This document shows, piece after piece, positions 1-7,583 of a DNA stretch of 43,278 nt (positions within the stretch are counted from its first letter, which is position 1; each line of letters opens with the position of its first letter). Source of the stretch: CAZOOK01 sp964581385 (lineage in GTDB: Bacteria > Pseudomonadota > Gammaproteobacteria > Nevskiales > Nevskiaceae); contig CAZOOK010000042.1 of assembly GCA_964581385.1 (NCBI GenBank), positions 1 through 43,278 on the forward strand, written 5' to 3'. The position numbers and the translations under genes are program-made. A model generated the notes under the pieces. The model saw only the letters and a list, made by a program, of their open reading frames with translations. It was not told where the DNA came from and made no database searches.

Positions 1-71
1 AATACGTGTGCCGAGCGAATAGAATCGGCAATGCGGGTTTTTCTACAGCTTCGTTGGGCACGGGCAACAGA

Positions 72-275
72 ATGCCACATGTCTTGAAATACATCTTGGC
101 CGTTATAGCGGCACTTCTATGCGTGGCCACTGCACTCTTCGAGTACTCGTCCTACGCGGACCACCAGCGTTTCAGTGCCGCGAAAAACGACTGCGAGCGC
201 GGGTGCATTCAAGACTCCGGCGGATTCCCCCAGTGCCGCGAGGTTTGCGCGAATCATCCAGACCATTATCCATAA
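72..275 (+). CDS. Small membrane-anchored Cys-rich hypothetical protein
   Basis: This 67-residue protein is not recognised. An N-terminal hydrophobic stretch (about residues 7-22, LAVIAALLCVATAL) would act as a signal anchor or signal peptide. The rest is short and polar, with two CxxxC pairs (CERGC and CREVC) that could form disulphides or bind a metal outside the cytoplasm. The reading frame is open further upstream, but the ATG at 72 puts the hydrophobic segment at the N terminus as expected for an exported protein. It is followed directly by a strong attC-like site (289-378), so it may be the gene of an integron cassette. No promoter was recognised. Confidence 0.55.
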   Translation: MPHVLKYILAVIAALLCVATALFEYSSYADHQRFSAAKNDCERGCIQDSGGFPQCREVCANHPDHYP

Positions 276-288
276 GGTCAGAGCCCGT

Positions 289-378
289 GCCCCACCAGGT
301 GCTCCAGGGGACGTCTCGCAATTTGCGTAGAATCAAAAGCCGCAAATTACGAGCCGCCCCTGAGCCTAGGCGTTAGGC
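289..378 (+). repeat. Integron attC-like recombination site
   Basis: The site ends with GTTAGGC (372-378), a perfect match to the attC core GTTRRRY, and begins with GCCCCAC (289-295), one mismatch from the inverse core RYYYAAC. The 90 bp between fold into one long imperfect hairpin. CTCGCAATTTGCG pairs with CGCAAATTACGAG with one mismatch, and GCTCCAGGGG pairs with CCCCTGAGC with one extra unpaired base, which resembles the extrahelical bases of attC sites. Size, cores and the unpaired base all fit an attC; only sequence inspection supports it. Confidence 0.6.
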
Positions 379-423
379 CGCACACACGCTTCACGGCCGC
401 CGTCAATTTCCAAGAGGAGCACC

Positions 424-765
424 ATGGCCAAATACCTGATCTCTTTTCCAAGCGCGGCAATGGTTGTGCCCGATAGCGAATGGGGAGCGGTAGGCCGCGA
501 CGCGCACGCTGTGATTGATGAGGCGAAAGCCGCCGGTGTTTACGTCTTCGGCGGCGGAATCGACGAAGGCGTACCGCTCGTGCTCGTCTCGGCAGACGGC
601 ACGGTTGCAATGGGTGGCTATCCTTGGGCGCCCACGCTCGACGGCGGCTTCACCGTGTTGGAACTACCTTCGCGCGACGAGGCCATCGCGTGGGCGGCGC
701 GTATCGCCAAGGCCTGTCGGTGCGACCAAGAACTGCGCGTCTTCGGGTTCGACCCACAATCCTAA
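424..765 (+). CDS. YCII-related domain protein
   Basis: The 113-residue protein resembles the YCII/DGPF family of small ferredoxin-fold proteins. It has an N-terminal KYLISF strand, a middle helix with DEAKAAGVYVFGGGI, then the strand-turn region SADGTVAMGG and a final helix SRDEAIAWAARIA followed by a strand (ELRVFGF). The family is widespread, often annotated as dehydrogenase-like or as sigma-factor-associated proteins, and usually has no proven reaction. The ATG at 424 has a good ribosome-binding site (AAGAGGAGC, about 5 bases upstream). It lies just after an attC-like site, as a cassette gene would. Cytoplasmic; specific role unknown. Confidence 0.7.
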   Translation: MAKYLISFPSAAMVVPDSEWGAVGRDAHAVIDEAKAAGVYVFGGGIDEGVPLVLVSADGTVAMGGYPWAPTLDGGFTVLELPSRDEAIAWAARIAKACRCDQELRVFGFDPQS

Positions 766-803
766 GGGCGACACTGAAATGGCGCGGCAATGAGCAGTCG
801 GGA

Positions 804-840
804 ACATAGGTAACAAAAAAATCCGGAGACATGGGTAACA
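804..840. repeat. Two 12-bp direct repeats, possible IS end remnant
   Basis: ACATAGGTAACA (804-815) and ACATGGGTAACA (829-840) repeat with one mismatch and a 25 bp period. From memory, the second copy with its preceding CCGGAG looks like the outer end of IS481-type elements. No transposase gene is present, so this would be a solo remnant. Confidence 0.35.
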
Positions 841-951
841 ATCATCGGTGACGCGGCGGGCGTCCATTAGCATCTTCGATCCGCATATTGTGTTCATGCA
901 AGCGGCCGAGTTTCGGAAGTCCGAAATGGACGTCAGTAGATCGGGCACCAC

Positions 952-981
952 TTGCGCCAAAAACTACAACGTAGTTACACT
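952..981 (+). promoter_or_regulatory. brnTA promoter with inverted-repeat operator
   Basis: A perfect inverted repeat AACTAC-AAC-GTAGTT (962-976) lies 12 to 26 bases before the brnT start. It is flanked by a -35-like TTGCGC (952-957) and a -10-like TACACT (976-981) with 18 bp spacing. BrnA is known to repress its own operon, so this is a likely BrnA operator. The promoter match is moderate and the repeat is exact. Confidence 0.5.
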
Positions 982-987
982 GTATCC

Positions 988-1269
988 ATGAGCGCACTTC
1001 GCTTCGAATGGGACGATCAAAAGGCTGTCGCCAATACAAAGAAACATGGCGTCACCTTCGATGAAGCCAAATCAATCTTTGTTGATGAGCGCGCCAAGCT
1101 GATCGATGATCCTGATCACTCCGAAGACGAAGAACGCTTTGTTCTTCTCGGCCTTAGCAGCTCACTTCGAATGCTGCTTGTTTGTCACTGCTATCGGAGC
1201 GAAGACAACGTTATTCGCATCATCTCCGCTCGCAAGGCAACAGCCCGGGAATCCGGGTCATATCCATAG
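988..1269 (+). CDS. brnT: BrnT family ribonuclease toxin
   Basis: A 93-residue BrnT-family (DUF497) toxin. BrnT is a small ribonuclease with a RelE-like fold that stops translation under stress and is held inactive by BrnA. Family features seen are the N-terminal FEWDDQKAVANTKKHGVTF block, the central ERFVLLGLS strand and the C-terminal IRIISARKATARE motif carrying the conserved Arg/Lys residues. The frame is open 12 codons further upstream, but the ATG at 988 starts at the usual family position and leaves the inverted repeat in front of the gene. brnA follows after 9 bases. The pair sits among orphan genes, typical for mobile islands and cassette arrays, where such modules stabilise DNA. Confidence 0.9.
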   Translation: MSALRFEWDDQKAVANTKKHGVTFDEAKSIFVDERAKLIDDPDHSEDEERFVLLGLSSSLRMLLVCHCYRSEDNVIRIISARKATARESGSYP

Positions 1270-1278
1270 AGGTGCCAT

Positions 1279-1488
1279 ATGCGCAAAGAATACGACTTCT
1301 CCGCTGCCAGGAAGAATCCTTACGCAGCACAGCTCAAGAAGCAAATCACGATTCGTCTCGACGAAGAATCAATTACATACTTCAAATCAATTTCTGAAGA
1401 AGTTGGTATTCCGTACCAGAGCCTCATCAATCTGTATCTGAGAGATTGCGCGGCTCAGCATCGCAAGCTCAACCTTAATTGGAAGTGA
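1279..1488 (+). CDS. brnA: BrnA family antitoxin
   Basis: A 69-residue antitoxin, partner of the BrnT upstream. The sequence KKQITIRLDEESITYFKSIS followed by GIPYQSLINLYLRDC matches the ribbon-helix-helix core of the BrnA family: the strand ITIRLD contacts DNA, and the two helices form the dimer. The N-terminal part (residues 1-20) would bind and block the toxin. Together with BrnT it should repress the promoter at 952-981. Stop at 1486-1488. Confidence 0.88.
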   Translation: MRKEYDFSAARKNPYAAQLKKQITIRLDEESITYFKSISEEVGIPYQSLINLYLRDCAAQHRKLNLNWK

Positions 1489-1514
1489 GCGCCTTCATCG
1501 CCACGTCGCTCAAC

Positions 1515-1532
1515 CATCGCTTCCCGGCGATG
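1515..1532. other. Short perfect hairpin after brnA
   Basis: CATCGC-TTCCCG-GCGATG gives a 6-bp perfect stem 26 bases after the brnA stop. No T-run follows, so it is at most a weak terminator, and no attC core was found beside it. Confidence 0.25.
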
Positions 1533-1587
1533 TCCCTGCAGCCGCTTCAAACAGTCAGGGCCGGAGCCGCAGTAGAGGTCAAATATC

Positions 1588-2448
1588 ATGCAGGAGAAGG
1601 AAATCGAGGCGGCAGATAATACGGCGGTGCGGGTCGCCTTGTGGCGGGCTATGCATGTTGAGGTCGATCCACCGCCGCACGTGTTCGTGGACGAGGTCGG
1701 CCTCAAGTTGGCGGCCCCGGACGGCGACTGGCGCAGCCGTCCGGACATGGATCCGAAAGGTACGAGTCTCTTCCGAGCATCCATCGTAGCCCGTGCTCGC
1801 TTCATCGAGGATCTGGTCGTAGAAAAGGCTGGTCATGGTATCGGACAGTACGTCATCCTCGGAGCGGGCTTGGATACCTTCGCCCAACGCAGGCCGGAAA
1901 TCGCCTCTGGCTTGCGTGTATTCGAGATCGATAAACCGGGTCCGCAGGCTTGGAAACGGCAGCGCTTAGCAGCACTGGGCTTCGCCGTTCGGGAGTGGCT
2001 GCGGTTCGTGCCTGTCAACTTCGAGGCGGGCGACGCTTGGTGGGAGCGGCTGGCGCTTTCTGGCTTTGACGCCGGTCAGCCGGCAGTCGTAGCCTCTACT
2101 GGCGTCAGCATGTACCTCAGTAAGGATGCGATTGCGACCACGCTACACCAAGTCGCGGCGCTCGCCCCGGGATCCACGCTCGCCATGACGTTCCTGCTGC
2201 CGCTAGAACTCATGGCACCCGAAGTGCGGCCCGGCTTTCAGATGGCGGCGAAGGGCGCACGAGCAAGCGGGACACCTTTTCTCAGCTTCTTTACTCCGCA
2301 AGAGATGCTTGCACTGGCCCGCGAAGCCGGGTTCAGAGAAGTCAGGCACGTGTCGGCGGCCACGCTTGCCGAGCGCTACTTCGCGGGCAGGACAGATGGC
2401 CTACGTCCGCCAAGTGATTCGGAGGAATTCCTGGTGGCAACCGCCTAG
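1588..2448 (+). CDS. Class I SAM-dependent methyltransferase, PPM1/LCMT-like
   Basis: This 286-residue protein belongs to the leucine carboxyl methyltransferase-like (PPM1/TCMP) family, often annotated as SAM-dependent methyltransferase of the TIGR00027 type. The SAM-binding region is visible as GQYVILGAGLDTFAQRRP (about residues 86-103), followed by the acidic strand end RVFEID. An upstream Arg-rich helix (FRASIVARARFIEDLV) and the later ASTGVSMYLSKDAI motif are also typical. Bacterial members methylate small metabolites or O-methylate carboxyl groups, but the substrate cannot be told here. It has a weak ribosome-binding site and stands alone between putative cassette boundaries. Confidence 0.82.
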   Translation: MQEKEIEAADNTAVRVALWRAMHVEVDPPPHVFVDEVGLKLAAPDGDWRSRPDMDPKGTSLFRASIVARARFIEDLVVEKAGHGIGQYVILGAGLDTFAQRRPEIASGLRVFEIDKPGPQAWKRQRLAALGFAVREWLRFVPVNFEAGDAWWERLALSGFDAGQPAVVASTGVSMYLSKDAIATTLHQVAALAPGSTLAMTFLLPLELMAPEVRPGFQMAAKGARASGTPFLSFFTPQEMLALAREAGFREVRHVSAATLAERYFAGRTDGLRPPSDSEEFLVATA

Positions 2449-2463
2449 CATACGCGGACATGC

Positions 2464-2536
2464 GCCCCAAAAAATCGCTCCAGCCAGCGTCAAAACTGCT
2501 GCGCAGTTTCGCAGCGGCTGAACTCTGGCGTTGATA
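2464..2536 (+). repeat. Possible attC site after the methyltransferase gene
   Basis: The right half GGCTGAACTCTGGCGTTGAT closely resembles the L'-R' half of classical aadA-type attC sites, and the left half GCCCCAAAAAATCGCTCCAG resembles their R''-L'' half. The middle forms a hairpin with stem AAACTGC/GCAGTTT and outer CAGCC/GGCTG pairing. The core GTTGATA has one mismatch to GTTRRRY plus a non-matching last base, so the site is degenerate or inactive. Confidence 0.42.
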
Positions 2537-2548
2537 TAAATTCGAGCC

Positions 2549-2896
2549 ATGCGCCTTCTGAAGGAAATCCTAGATGGCAGAGAGCTGGGTACGCTAAAGG
2601 CTCTCCTTGAAGAGCGCGGGATTCCCGTGTACGTAGCGGGTACTGGACTTCGTGATCCAAATGCTGGGGAAACAAAGGAGCTCTGGATATGTTTGGAAGG
2701 ACAGTATGAAGATGCCGTGGCGTTGCTTGGAGATCCACATCACAAGGTTGCTCACTCGGTTGATGTCGCGGAATTCTATCGAATTGCGGCCAAAGAAAAG
2801 CAGAGGCCTCTGCTGTCAGTCCCGGCGATGGTGGGTATCATCGTCGGTATTGTCCTATTCGTCGCCATTGCAGTGATCTTGCGAACTCATGTCTAA
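2549..2896 (+). CDS. DUF2007-like protein with C-terminal membrane anchor
   Basis: A 115-residue protein in two parts. Residues 1-80 resemble DUF2007, a small ferredoxin/GlnB-like fold called putative signal transducing protein: LKALLEERGIPVYVAGTG, then the strand ELWICLEGQYEDAVALLGD. Residues 88-111 form one membrane helix (VGIIVGIVLFVAIAVIL) that would anchor the domain on the cytoplasmic face. The stop codon overlaps a possible inverse attC core (2891-2897), as seen in many integron cassettes. No function is known. Confidence 0.6.
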   Translation: MRLLKEILDGRELGTLKALLEERGIPVYVAGTGLRDPNAGETKELWICLEGQYEDAVALLGDPHHKVAHSVDVAEFYRIAAKEKQRPLLSVPAMVGIIVGIVLFVAIAVILRTHV

Positions 2897-2991
2897 TTTC
2901 AGGTTCAACGGGACGGGAGTCCCGGCGCATTTGTGCTCTGTTGTTTCGGCGCGGCGAGCCGCAGCTTGGCTTTTCGCGTCGGGCGCTAAGC
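2891..2991 (+). repeat. Weak attC-like site overlapping a stop codon
   Basis: GTCTAAT (2891-2897) followed by TTCAGGTTCAACGGGACG resembles the 5' half of classical 60-bp attC sites, and GGGCGCTAAGC (2981-2991) could be a core with one mismatch (GCTAAGC for GTTRRRY). The two arms pair poorly, so this is the least certain of the three sites. Confidence 0.3.
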
Positions 2992-3007
2992 AAGCAGAAG
3001 TTCTAAC

Positions 3008-3514
3008 ATGAGCATTGAAGGCAGCTACAACTTCCGCAAGATAAGCGACAAGCTGAGCACGTCCGGAATCGTGGGTGCGGATCGTCTCAAATCATTAGCG
3101 GTGCGGGGCTATGAGGTTCTGGTGAACCTGCTGCCGGATACCAACGACAATGCGGTTCCCGGCGAGCGGGATATCGTCGAATCACAAGGGCTTGAATACA
3201 TATACATACCCGTGGACTTCAAGCAGCCGAAACGTTCAGATTTCGTGACGTTTTCGAAGGTACTCGACCAATCGCGAGAAAAGAAGTTGCACGTACATTG
3301 TGCGGCGAACTATCGCGTCAGCGCCTTTTACTCCTTATATGCGACCAAACGAGGTCTTTGGAGTACAGAGCAAGCTATGGAATTCATCCATGGCCTGTGG
3401 CAGCCCTCCGATCACTCCGGGTGGTCGGAATTCATTGCTGACATTCTGAGCGGAGATCCTGGGGTTCAACAAAGCGGTCCGCCAGACGCGTCTGCTTCGC
3501 GGCCGCGCAGCTGA
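3008..3514 (+). CDS. Protein tyrosine phosphatase-like (DUF442/BLH type)
   Basis: A 168-residue protein with a dual-specificity phosphatase fold. The family pattern is an early strand-helix with GYEVLVNLLPD, the strand YIYIPVDF, and the P-loop LHVHCAANYRVSAF around residues 96-109. The loop is Cys-x4-Arg rather than Cys-x5-Arg, which is usual for the DUF442/BLH-type branch. Asp residues after the VNLLPD strand could serve as general acid. The last 20 residues are Pro/Ser-rich and probably disordered. Substrate unknown. The next gene begins 35 bases later without an attC-like site, so both may be transcribed together. Confidence 0.7.
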   Translation: MSIEGSYNFRKISDKLSTSGIVGADRLKSLAVRGYEVLVNLLPDTNDNAVPGERDIVESQGLEYIYIPVDFKQPKRSDFVTFSKVLDQSREKKLHVHCAANYRVSAFYSLYATKRGLWSTEQAMEFIHGLWQPSDHSGWSEFIADILSGDPGVQQSGPPDASASRPRS

Positions 3515-3549
3515 GCTTTGGGCTGGACGACCCCGGAGGATACTTTCTC

Positions 3550-4131
3550 ATGCGCTTTGCAGTCGTTCGGTCCATAGTCGCGGTCGCAATTCCAGTCGTG
3601 GTCTTCGTCCTGCCCGGCTATTTCATGATGCATCTTACGGGTAGAGACCAGTTTCAGCGAACGGCGCAACCTGACTCTGTGCCGCTCAATTTCCGCTTCG
3701 CTGGCTACGATGCCCCGGCGGCCACTGCATATTGGGGCTGGCTCGGGCCCGCTGGACGCGATGCAGAGCGGCGTTTTCTTAAAGCGGATCTAGTCTTCCC
3801 CGTCGTCTACGGTGGGGCTCTCTTCGCCGGTCTCGCATTTGCTTGGGCGGGTCTGGGGCGTGCTTCCAGACCCGCTTGGCTCATGATGCCAGTCGCAATG
3901 ACGGTGCTGGCAGATTGGACAGAGAACGCTGTCCATCTATCGCAGCTCGCTGCTTTTGTTCACGGCGCGGCCGTCGACCCAGGCTGGATCCAGATTGCCA
4001 GTATCGCCACATCCACAAAAATGGCTTTCTTCACTCTGTCCTCGCTGATGATCCTGGGCGTTTGTGCAAGACTTCTGCGTCACCGCTTAACTCCGCGTCA
4101 GGCATTGCAGGAGAGATCGTGCCGTTTGTAA
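3550..4131 (+). CDS. Membrane protein of unknown function
   Basis: A 193-residue protein, not recognised. Four hydrophobic segments are visible at about residues 5-27, 77-98, 103-122 and 150-173. A loop of about 50 residues between the first two (QFQRTAQPDSVPLNFRFAGY and following) probably lies on the periplasmic side. The C terminus is basic (RLLRHRLTPRQ). A short Shine-Dalgarno sequence, CGGAGG, precedes the ATG. The following hydrolase gene starts inside its last codons, so the two are translationally coupled and may share a job. Confidence 0.6.
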   Translation: MRFAVVRSIVAVAIPVVVFVLPGYFMMHLTGRDQFQRTAQPDSVPLNFRFAGYDAPAATAYWGWLGPAGRDAERRFLKADLVFPVVYGGALFAGLAFAWAGLGRASRPAWLMMPVAMTVLADWTENAVHLSQLAAFVHGAAVDPGWIQIASIATSTKMAFFTLSSLMILGVCARLLRHRLTPRQALQERSCRL

Positions 4132-4913
4132 ATCTTTCAGCAGGTTCCGTCCATTACTCAGAACAGGGGAACGGCGTGCCGCTGGTTTTGCTCCACGCCA
4201 ATCCTGGGGACAGTCAGGATTTTGAGGCTGTTATTCCTGCTCTCGCCAAAAGCTATCGGGTGCTGGCCCTCGACTGGCCGGGCTACGGCCAATCGGATTT
4301 GCCACGAAACCCAGAGTCAGTAACGGTTTTGCACTTTTACGAAGTCCTGCGCGAATTTCTCACTGCGCTGGCGTTACCGCCCGCATTCTTTATTGGAAAT
4401 TCCATTGGGGGAAATGCCGCTGCACGCCTAGCCATTGAATCGCCTGAGCGAGTCCGGGGTTTGGTACTGGTCGCGCCGGGCGGGTTCACCCCACACAATT
4501 TCGTCACCCGTACTTTTTGTCGCCTTCAAGGTAGCCGCTTTTCTCTTTCGCCCTATCGCTTTGCCAGTTTGTATCTCAAGCATCGCACGCCCACCGCCAA
4601 AGCAATGTTGCGACGCGCGTCCACTCTGCAATCCACTCCCGAGCGGATCGCGCTTAATCGCGCGCTGTGGCGCAGCTTTGCGCAGCCCGAAAACGATCTG
4701 CGGCAATCGTCACAGAAAATAAAAGCCGCCACGTTATTGCTCTTTGGTAAGCACGACCCCGCCATTCCTGCAAGCAAAGACGGCAAGGTTTCCGCTCAGT
4801 GCATTCCATCGGCGCAGTTCGTCGCCCTGCCTTGCGGTCATGCGTCCTTTGCTGAGGTTCCTGAGCTATTTCTGGCAGAAGTGCAGCCGTTTCTGGCAAG
4901 GTGCGGCGCCTGA
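4119..4913 (+). CDS. Alpha/beta hydrolase
   Basis: A 264-residue alpha/beta hydrolase. The GTG at 4119 is chosen because it follows AGGAGAG by a few bases and puts the first strand at the family position; the frame is open far upstream, but that part is antisense-like noise over the membrane protein gene. Landmarks are LLHANPGD (oxyanion region), WPGYGQSD, the nucleophile elbow GNSIGG with Ser, LLFGKHDPAIP with the acid Asp, and the final catalytic His in PCGHASF. Such enzymes hydrolyse esters or related bonds; the substrate is unclear. It overlaps the preceding gene by 13 bp. Confidence 0.82.
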   Translation: MPFVNLSAGSVHYSEQGNGVPLVLLHANPGDSQDFEAVIPALAKSYRVLALDWPGYGQSDLPRNPESVTVLHFYEVLREFLTALALPPAFFIGNSIGGNAAARLAIESPERVRGLVLVAPGGFTPHNFVTRTFCRLQGSRFSLSPYRFASLYLKHRTPTAKAMLRRASTLQSTPERIALNRALWRSFAQPENDLRQSSQKIKAATLLLFGKHDPAIPASKDGKVSAQCIPSAQFVALPCGHASFAEVPELFLAEVQPFLARCGA

Positions 4914-5051
4914 CAAGCGTGCAACAGGATGATTCGTGCGAGTGAGCGCGTTGTGTCGGAGCAGCCTGCTATGAGCGCCGCCTGTTAATTTGGCGATGGG
5001 CCGCCCATATCATAAAGATGAGTATCAAAACCAACAGAGTAATTATCAATC

Positions 5052-6020
5052 ATGGAAACCAAGTTTTCAAAAATACATCCGGAGCTACAGCGAATTGCGA
5101 AGAAGAGTCCGGTGTTTTCTTTCAGCAACAAGAATCTTTGGCTCATCCGATTGTTGATGCATTTGATGCCCACCCCAAAAACTCCCGAAGATGTCCTCGT
5201 GGAGAACGTCTTTATTCCGGCCAAGGATGGTCGAACAAAAATCCGTTTGCGAGTCTATCGCCCGAAATCAGTTGTCGGGCCAATACCCGTTTTGATCTGG
5301 TTACACGGGGGCGGCTACGTGATCGGGAAACCAGAAATGGACGATCTTAGTTGTGCCCAATATGTGCGCGAATTAGGAATCGTCGTTGTGTCAGTGGATT
5401 ATCGCTACGCTCCCAAACATCCGTTTCCGACAGGTCTGGGAGATAGCTACTCAGCTCTGAAGTGGATACAGGCCCACTCTCAACAATTTGGTGTTGATGC
5501 AAAGCGCATTGCAATTGGTGGCACAAGTGCCGGAGGCGGGTTGGCGGCGGCCCTTGTGCAACTGGCGTGTGATAAGCAAGAGATCAAGCCCGTTTTCCAA
5601 TTACTTGTTTACCCGATGCTGGACGATCGCACCGTTCTCCGTGCCGAAATTGACGATAGCAACAACCCTACATGGAGCCAAAAGAGTAATCGGTTTGGTT
5701 GGGAGTCCTATCTGGGGAAGAAATGCGGCTCAGAAGATGTACCAGCCTATTCTGTGCCTGCACGCCGGGCTGACCTTTCTGGCTTACCTCCGGCTTGGAT
5801 CGGGGTAGGCGCTTTGGACATATTTCATGATGAAGACGTGGCCTATGCTGAAAGGTTGAAGGCGTGTGGCATCGAATGTGAAATCGATATAGTCCCAGGT
5901 GCATTTCATGGTTTCGATGTATTCGGTCCTCAACTCCCTATGGTTCAGGATTTCCGAAAATCGCAAATAGCGGCGCTGAAGAAATACTTATTTTCGTCGT
6001 CAACGCGAGACGCCACCTGA
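5052..6020 (+). CDS. HSL-family alpha/beta hydrolase (carboxylesterase)
   Basis: A 322-residue esterase of the hormone-sensitive lipase family (family IV). The defining HGGGYVIG oxyanion motif is at about residues 83-90, with the nucleophile elbow GGTSAGGG about 75 residues later. The acid Asp lies in GVGALDIFHDED, and the His in PGAFHGFD. Family IV esterases hydrolyse short-chain acyl esters, and some deacetylate drugs or natural products. No signal peptide is seen, so it is cytoplasmic. Codon use and base composition are more AT-rich than in the neighbouring nitrogen genes, which supports acquisition with the 1-6 kb block. It is convergent with ntrC. Confidence 0.87.
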   Translation: METKFSKIHPELQRIAKKSPVFSFSNKNLWLIRLLMHLMPTPKTPEDVLVENVFIPAKDGRTKIRLRVYRPKSVVGPIPVLIWLHGGGYVIGKPEMDDLSCAQYVRELGIVVVSVDYRYAPKHPFPTGLGDSYSALKWIQAHSQQFGVDAKRIAIGGTSAGGGLAAALVQLACDKQEIKPVFQLLVYPMLDDRTVLRAEIDDSNNPTWSQKSNRFGWESYLGKKCGSEDVPAYSVPARRADLSGLPPAWIGVGALDIFHDEDVAYAERLKACGIECEIDIVPGAFHGFDVFGPQLPMVQDFRKSQIAALKKYLFSSSTRDAT

Positions 6021-6084
6021 ACGTTATTAGTCCACTGGTATATCCAAACCCTATCTAAAGTCCTCACACTTCAAACGACGTGGC

Positions 6085-7557
6085 TCAATCCTCGATCCCC
6101 AGCTCTTTGATCTTCCGCGTCAGCGTATTGCGGCCCCAGCCGAGCCGCCGCGCAGCATCCTGGCGGCTGCCGTCGCAGGCAGCGAGCGCGGTCAGAATCA
6201 GCGTGCGTTCGAAGCGCGGCAGCGCGTCACCCAACAGATCGCTTTCGCCGGCTGCAAGTTGCTGGCGCGCCCATTCCGCGAGCAGATCGTGCCAGTGGCT
6301 GGCGGATACTGCGGGCGTGGAGACGGCATCCGCCGCGTGGGTGTTGGTTGCTGATACGGCTGATGCCGGCACTACTGGCGGCACTGCACGTCCGGCTCCC
6401 AATTCCGCCGGCAGATCCTCGATATGAATCTCGCGGCCGGGTGCCATCACGGTGAGCCAGCGACAGGTGTTTTCGAGTTGACGCACGTTGCCGGGCCAGT
6501 CGTAGGCTTGTAATCGCTCCAGCACTTCGGGACGAAGTTCCTTGGCTTCGGTTTTCAGTTCCTCTGCGGTGGAGCGCAGGAAGTGGCGCAGCAGCAGCGC
6601 AATGTCCTCGCGGCGTTCGCGCAGCGGCGGTACGCGTACGCGGATGACGTTGATGCGGTGGTATAGATCTTCGCGGAAGCGTCCTTCAGCGACCGCACGG
6701 TCGAGATCTTGATGGGTCGCGGCGATGATGCGGACATCCGCGTGCACCGGTGCGACGCCGCCGACGCGGTAGAACTGGCCGTCCTGCAGCACGCGCAGCA
6801 GGCGCGTTTGCAGGTCGAACGGCATGTCGCCGATTTCGTCGAGGAACAGTGTGCCGCCGTCGGCTTGCTCGAAGCGCCCGCGCCGCTGCATCTGTGCACC
6901 GGTGAACGCGCCGCGCTCATGCCCGAAGAATTCGGATTCCATCAGATCCTTCGGGATCGCGGCGGTGTTGATCGCGATGAATGGCTTGCCGTTGCGCGGA
7001 CTGTTGACGTGCAATGCGCGCGCGATGAGCTCCTTGCCGGTGCCGGATTCGCCAGTGATGAGCACGGTGATCTGCGACTGGCTGAGACGTCCGATCGCAC
7101 GGAACACGTCCTGCATCGCTGGTGCTTCGCCGATGATGGCGGTGCGCGCCGTTTCCGGAGCGTTGGCCGGCATGGTGGCACGCGTGGCGGCTGCGCGCCG
7201 CACCAAAGCCGCGACGTTGTCGACGTCGAACGGCTTGGGCAGATATTCAAAAGCGCCACCACGATAGGCGGCGACGGCGGCGTCGAGGTCCGAATGCGCG
7301 GTGACGACGATCACCGGCAGCAGTGGATGTCTGCCGTGGACGCGCTCCATCAGCTCGAGTCCACTGACACCCGGCATGCGGATGTCGGTGATAAGCACGT
7401 CGGGCACGCCTTCGTCGAGCGCATCGAACAATTCGGCCGCGCCGGGGAAGCTGTGAACTTTCATGCCCGCGCGGGTCAGCGATTTCTCGATGACCCAGCG
7501 GATGGATTCGTCGTCGTCAATGATCCAGACGTTTAGGGGATGCGCGGATGCCGTCAT
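6085..7557 (-). CDS. ntrC: Nitrogen regulation response regulator NtrC
   Basis: A 490-residue sigma-54-dependent activator. Order of domains: receiver (residues 8-125) with the acidic cluster DDD at 14-16 and phospho-acceptor Asp58 in ITDIRMPG; AAA+ domain (about 150-380) with Walker A GESGTGKE, the sigma-54 contact loop GAFTGA and the downstream DEIGDMP; and a C-terminal Fis-type helix-turn-helix ending in LGWGRNTLTRKIKELG. Phosphorylated by NtrB, it activates glnA and other nitrogen genes. The ATG at 7557 is chosen because MTASAHP leads straight into the receiver; upstream ATGs in the frame overlap ntrB. It is 26 bp after ntrB, in one operon. Confidence 0.96.
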   Translation of the reverse strand: MTASAHPLNVWIIDDDESIRWVIEKSLTRAGMKVHSFPGAAELFDALDEGVPDVLITDIRMPGVSGLELMERVHGRHPLLPVIVVTAHSDLDAAVAAYRGGAFEYLPKPFDVDNVAALVRRAAATRATMPANAPETARTAIIGEAPAMQDVFRAIGRLSQSQITVLITGESGTGKELIARALHVNSPRNGKPFIAINTAAIPKDLMESEFFGHERGAFTGAQMQRRGRFEQADGGTLFLDEIGDMPFDLQTRLLRVLQDGQFYRVGGVAPVHADVRIIAATHQDLDRAVAEGRFREDLYHRINVIRVRVPPLRERREDIALLLRHFLRSTAEELKTEAKELRPEVLERLQAYDWPGNVRQLENTCRWLTVMAPGREIHIEDLPAELGAGRAVPPVVPASAVSATNTHAADAVSTPAVSASHWHDLLAEWARQQLAAGESDLLGDALPRFERTLILTALAACDGSRQDAARRLGWGRNTLTRKIKELGIED

Positions 7558-7583
7558 GATTGCAGGGGGAGATAAGGTAGTAA

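Noticed and set aside
4914..5051. Possible attC site after the first hydrolase gene
   Set aside because: AACAGG and CCTGTT form an inverted repeat, but the cores GTGCAAC and GTTAATT both miss the consensus and the arms pair badly.
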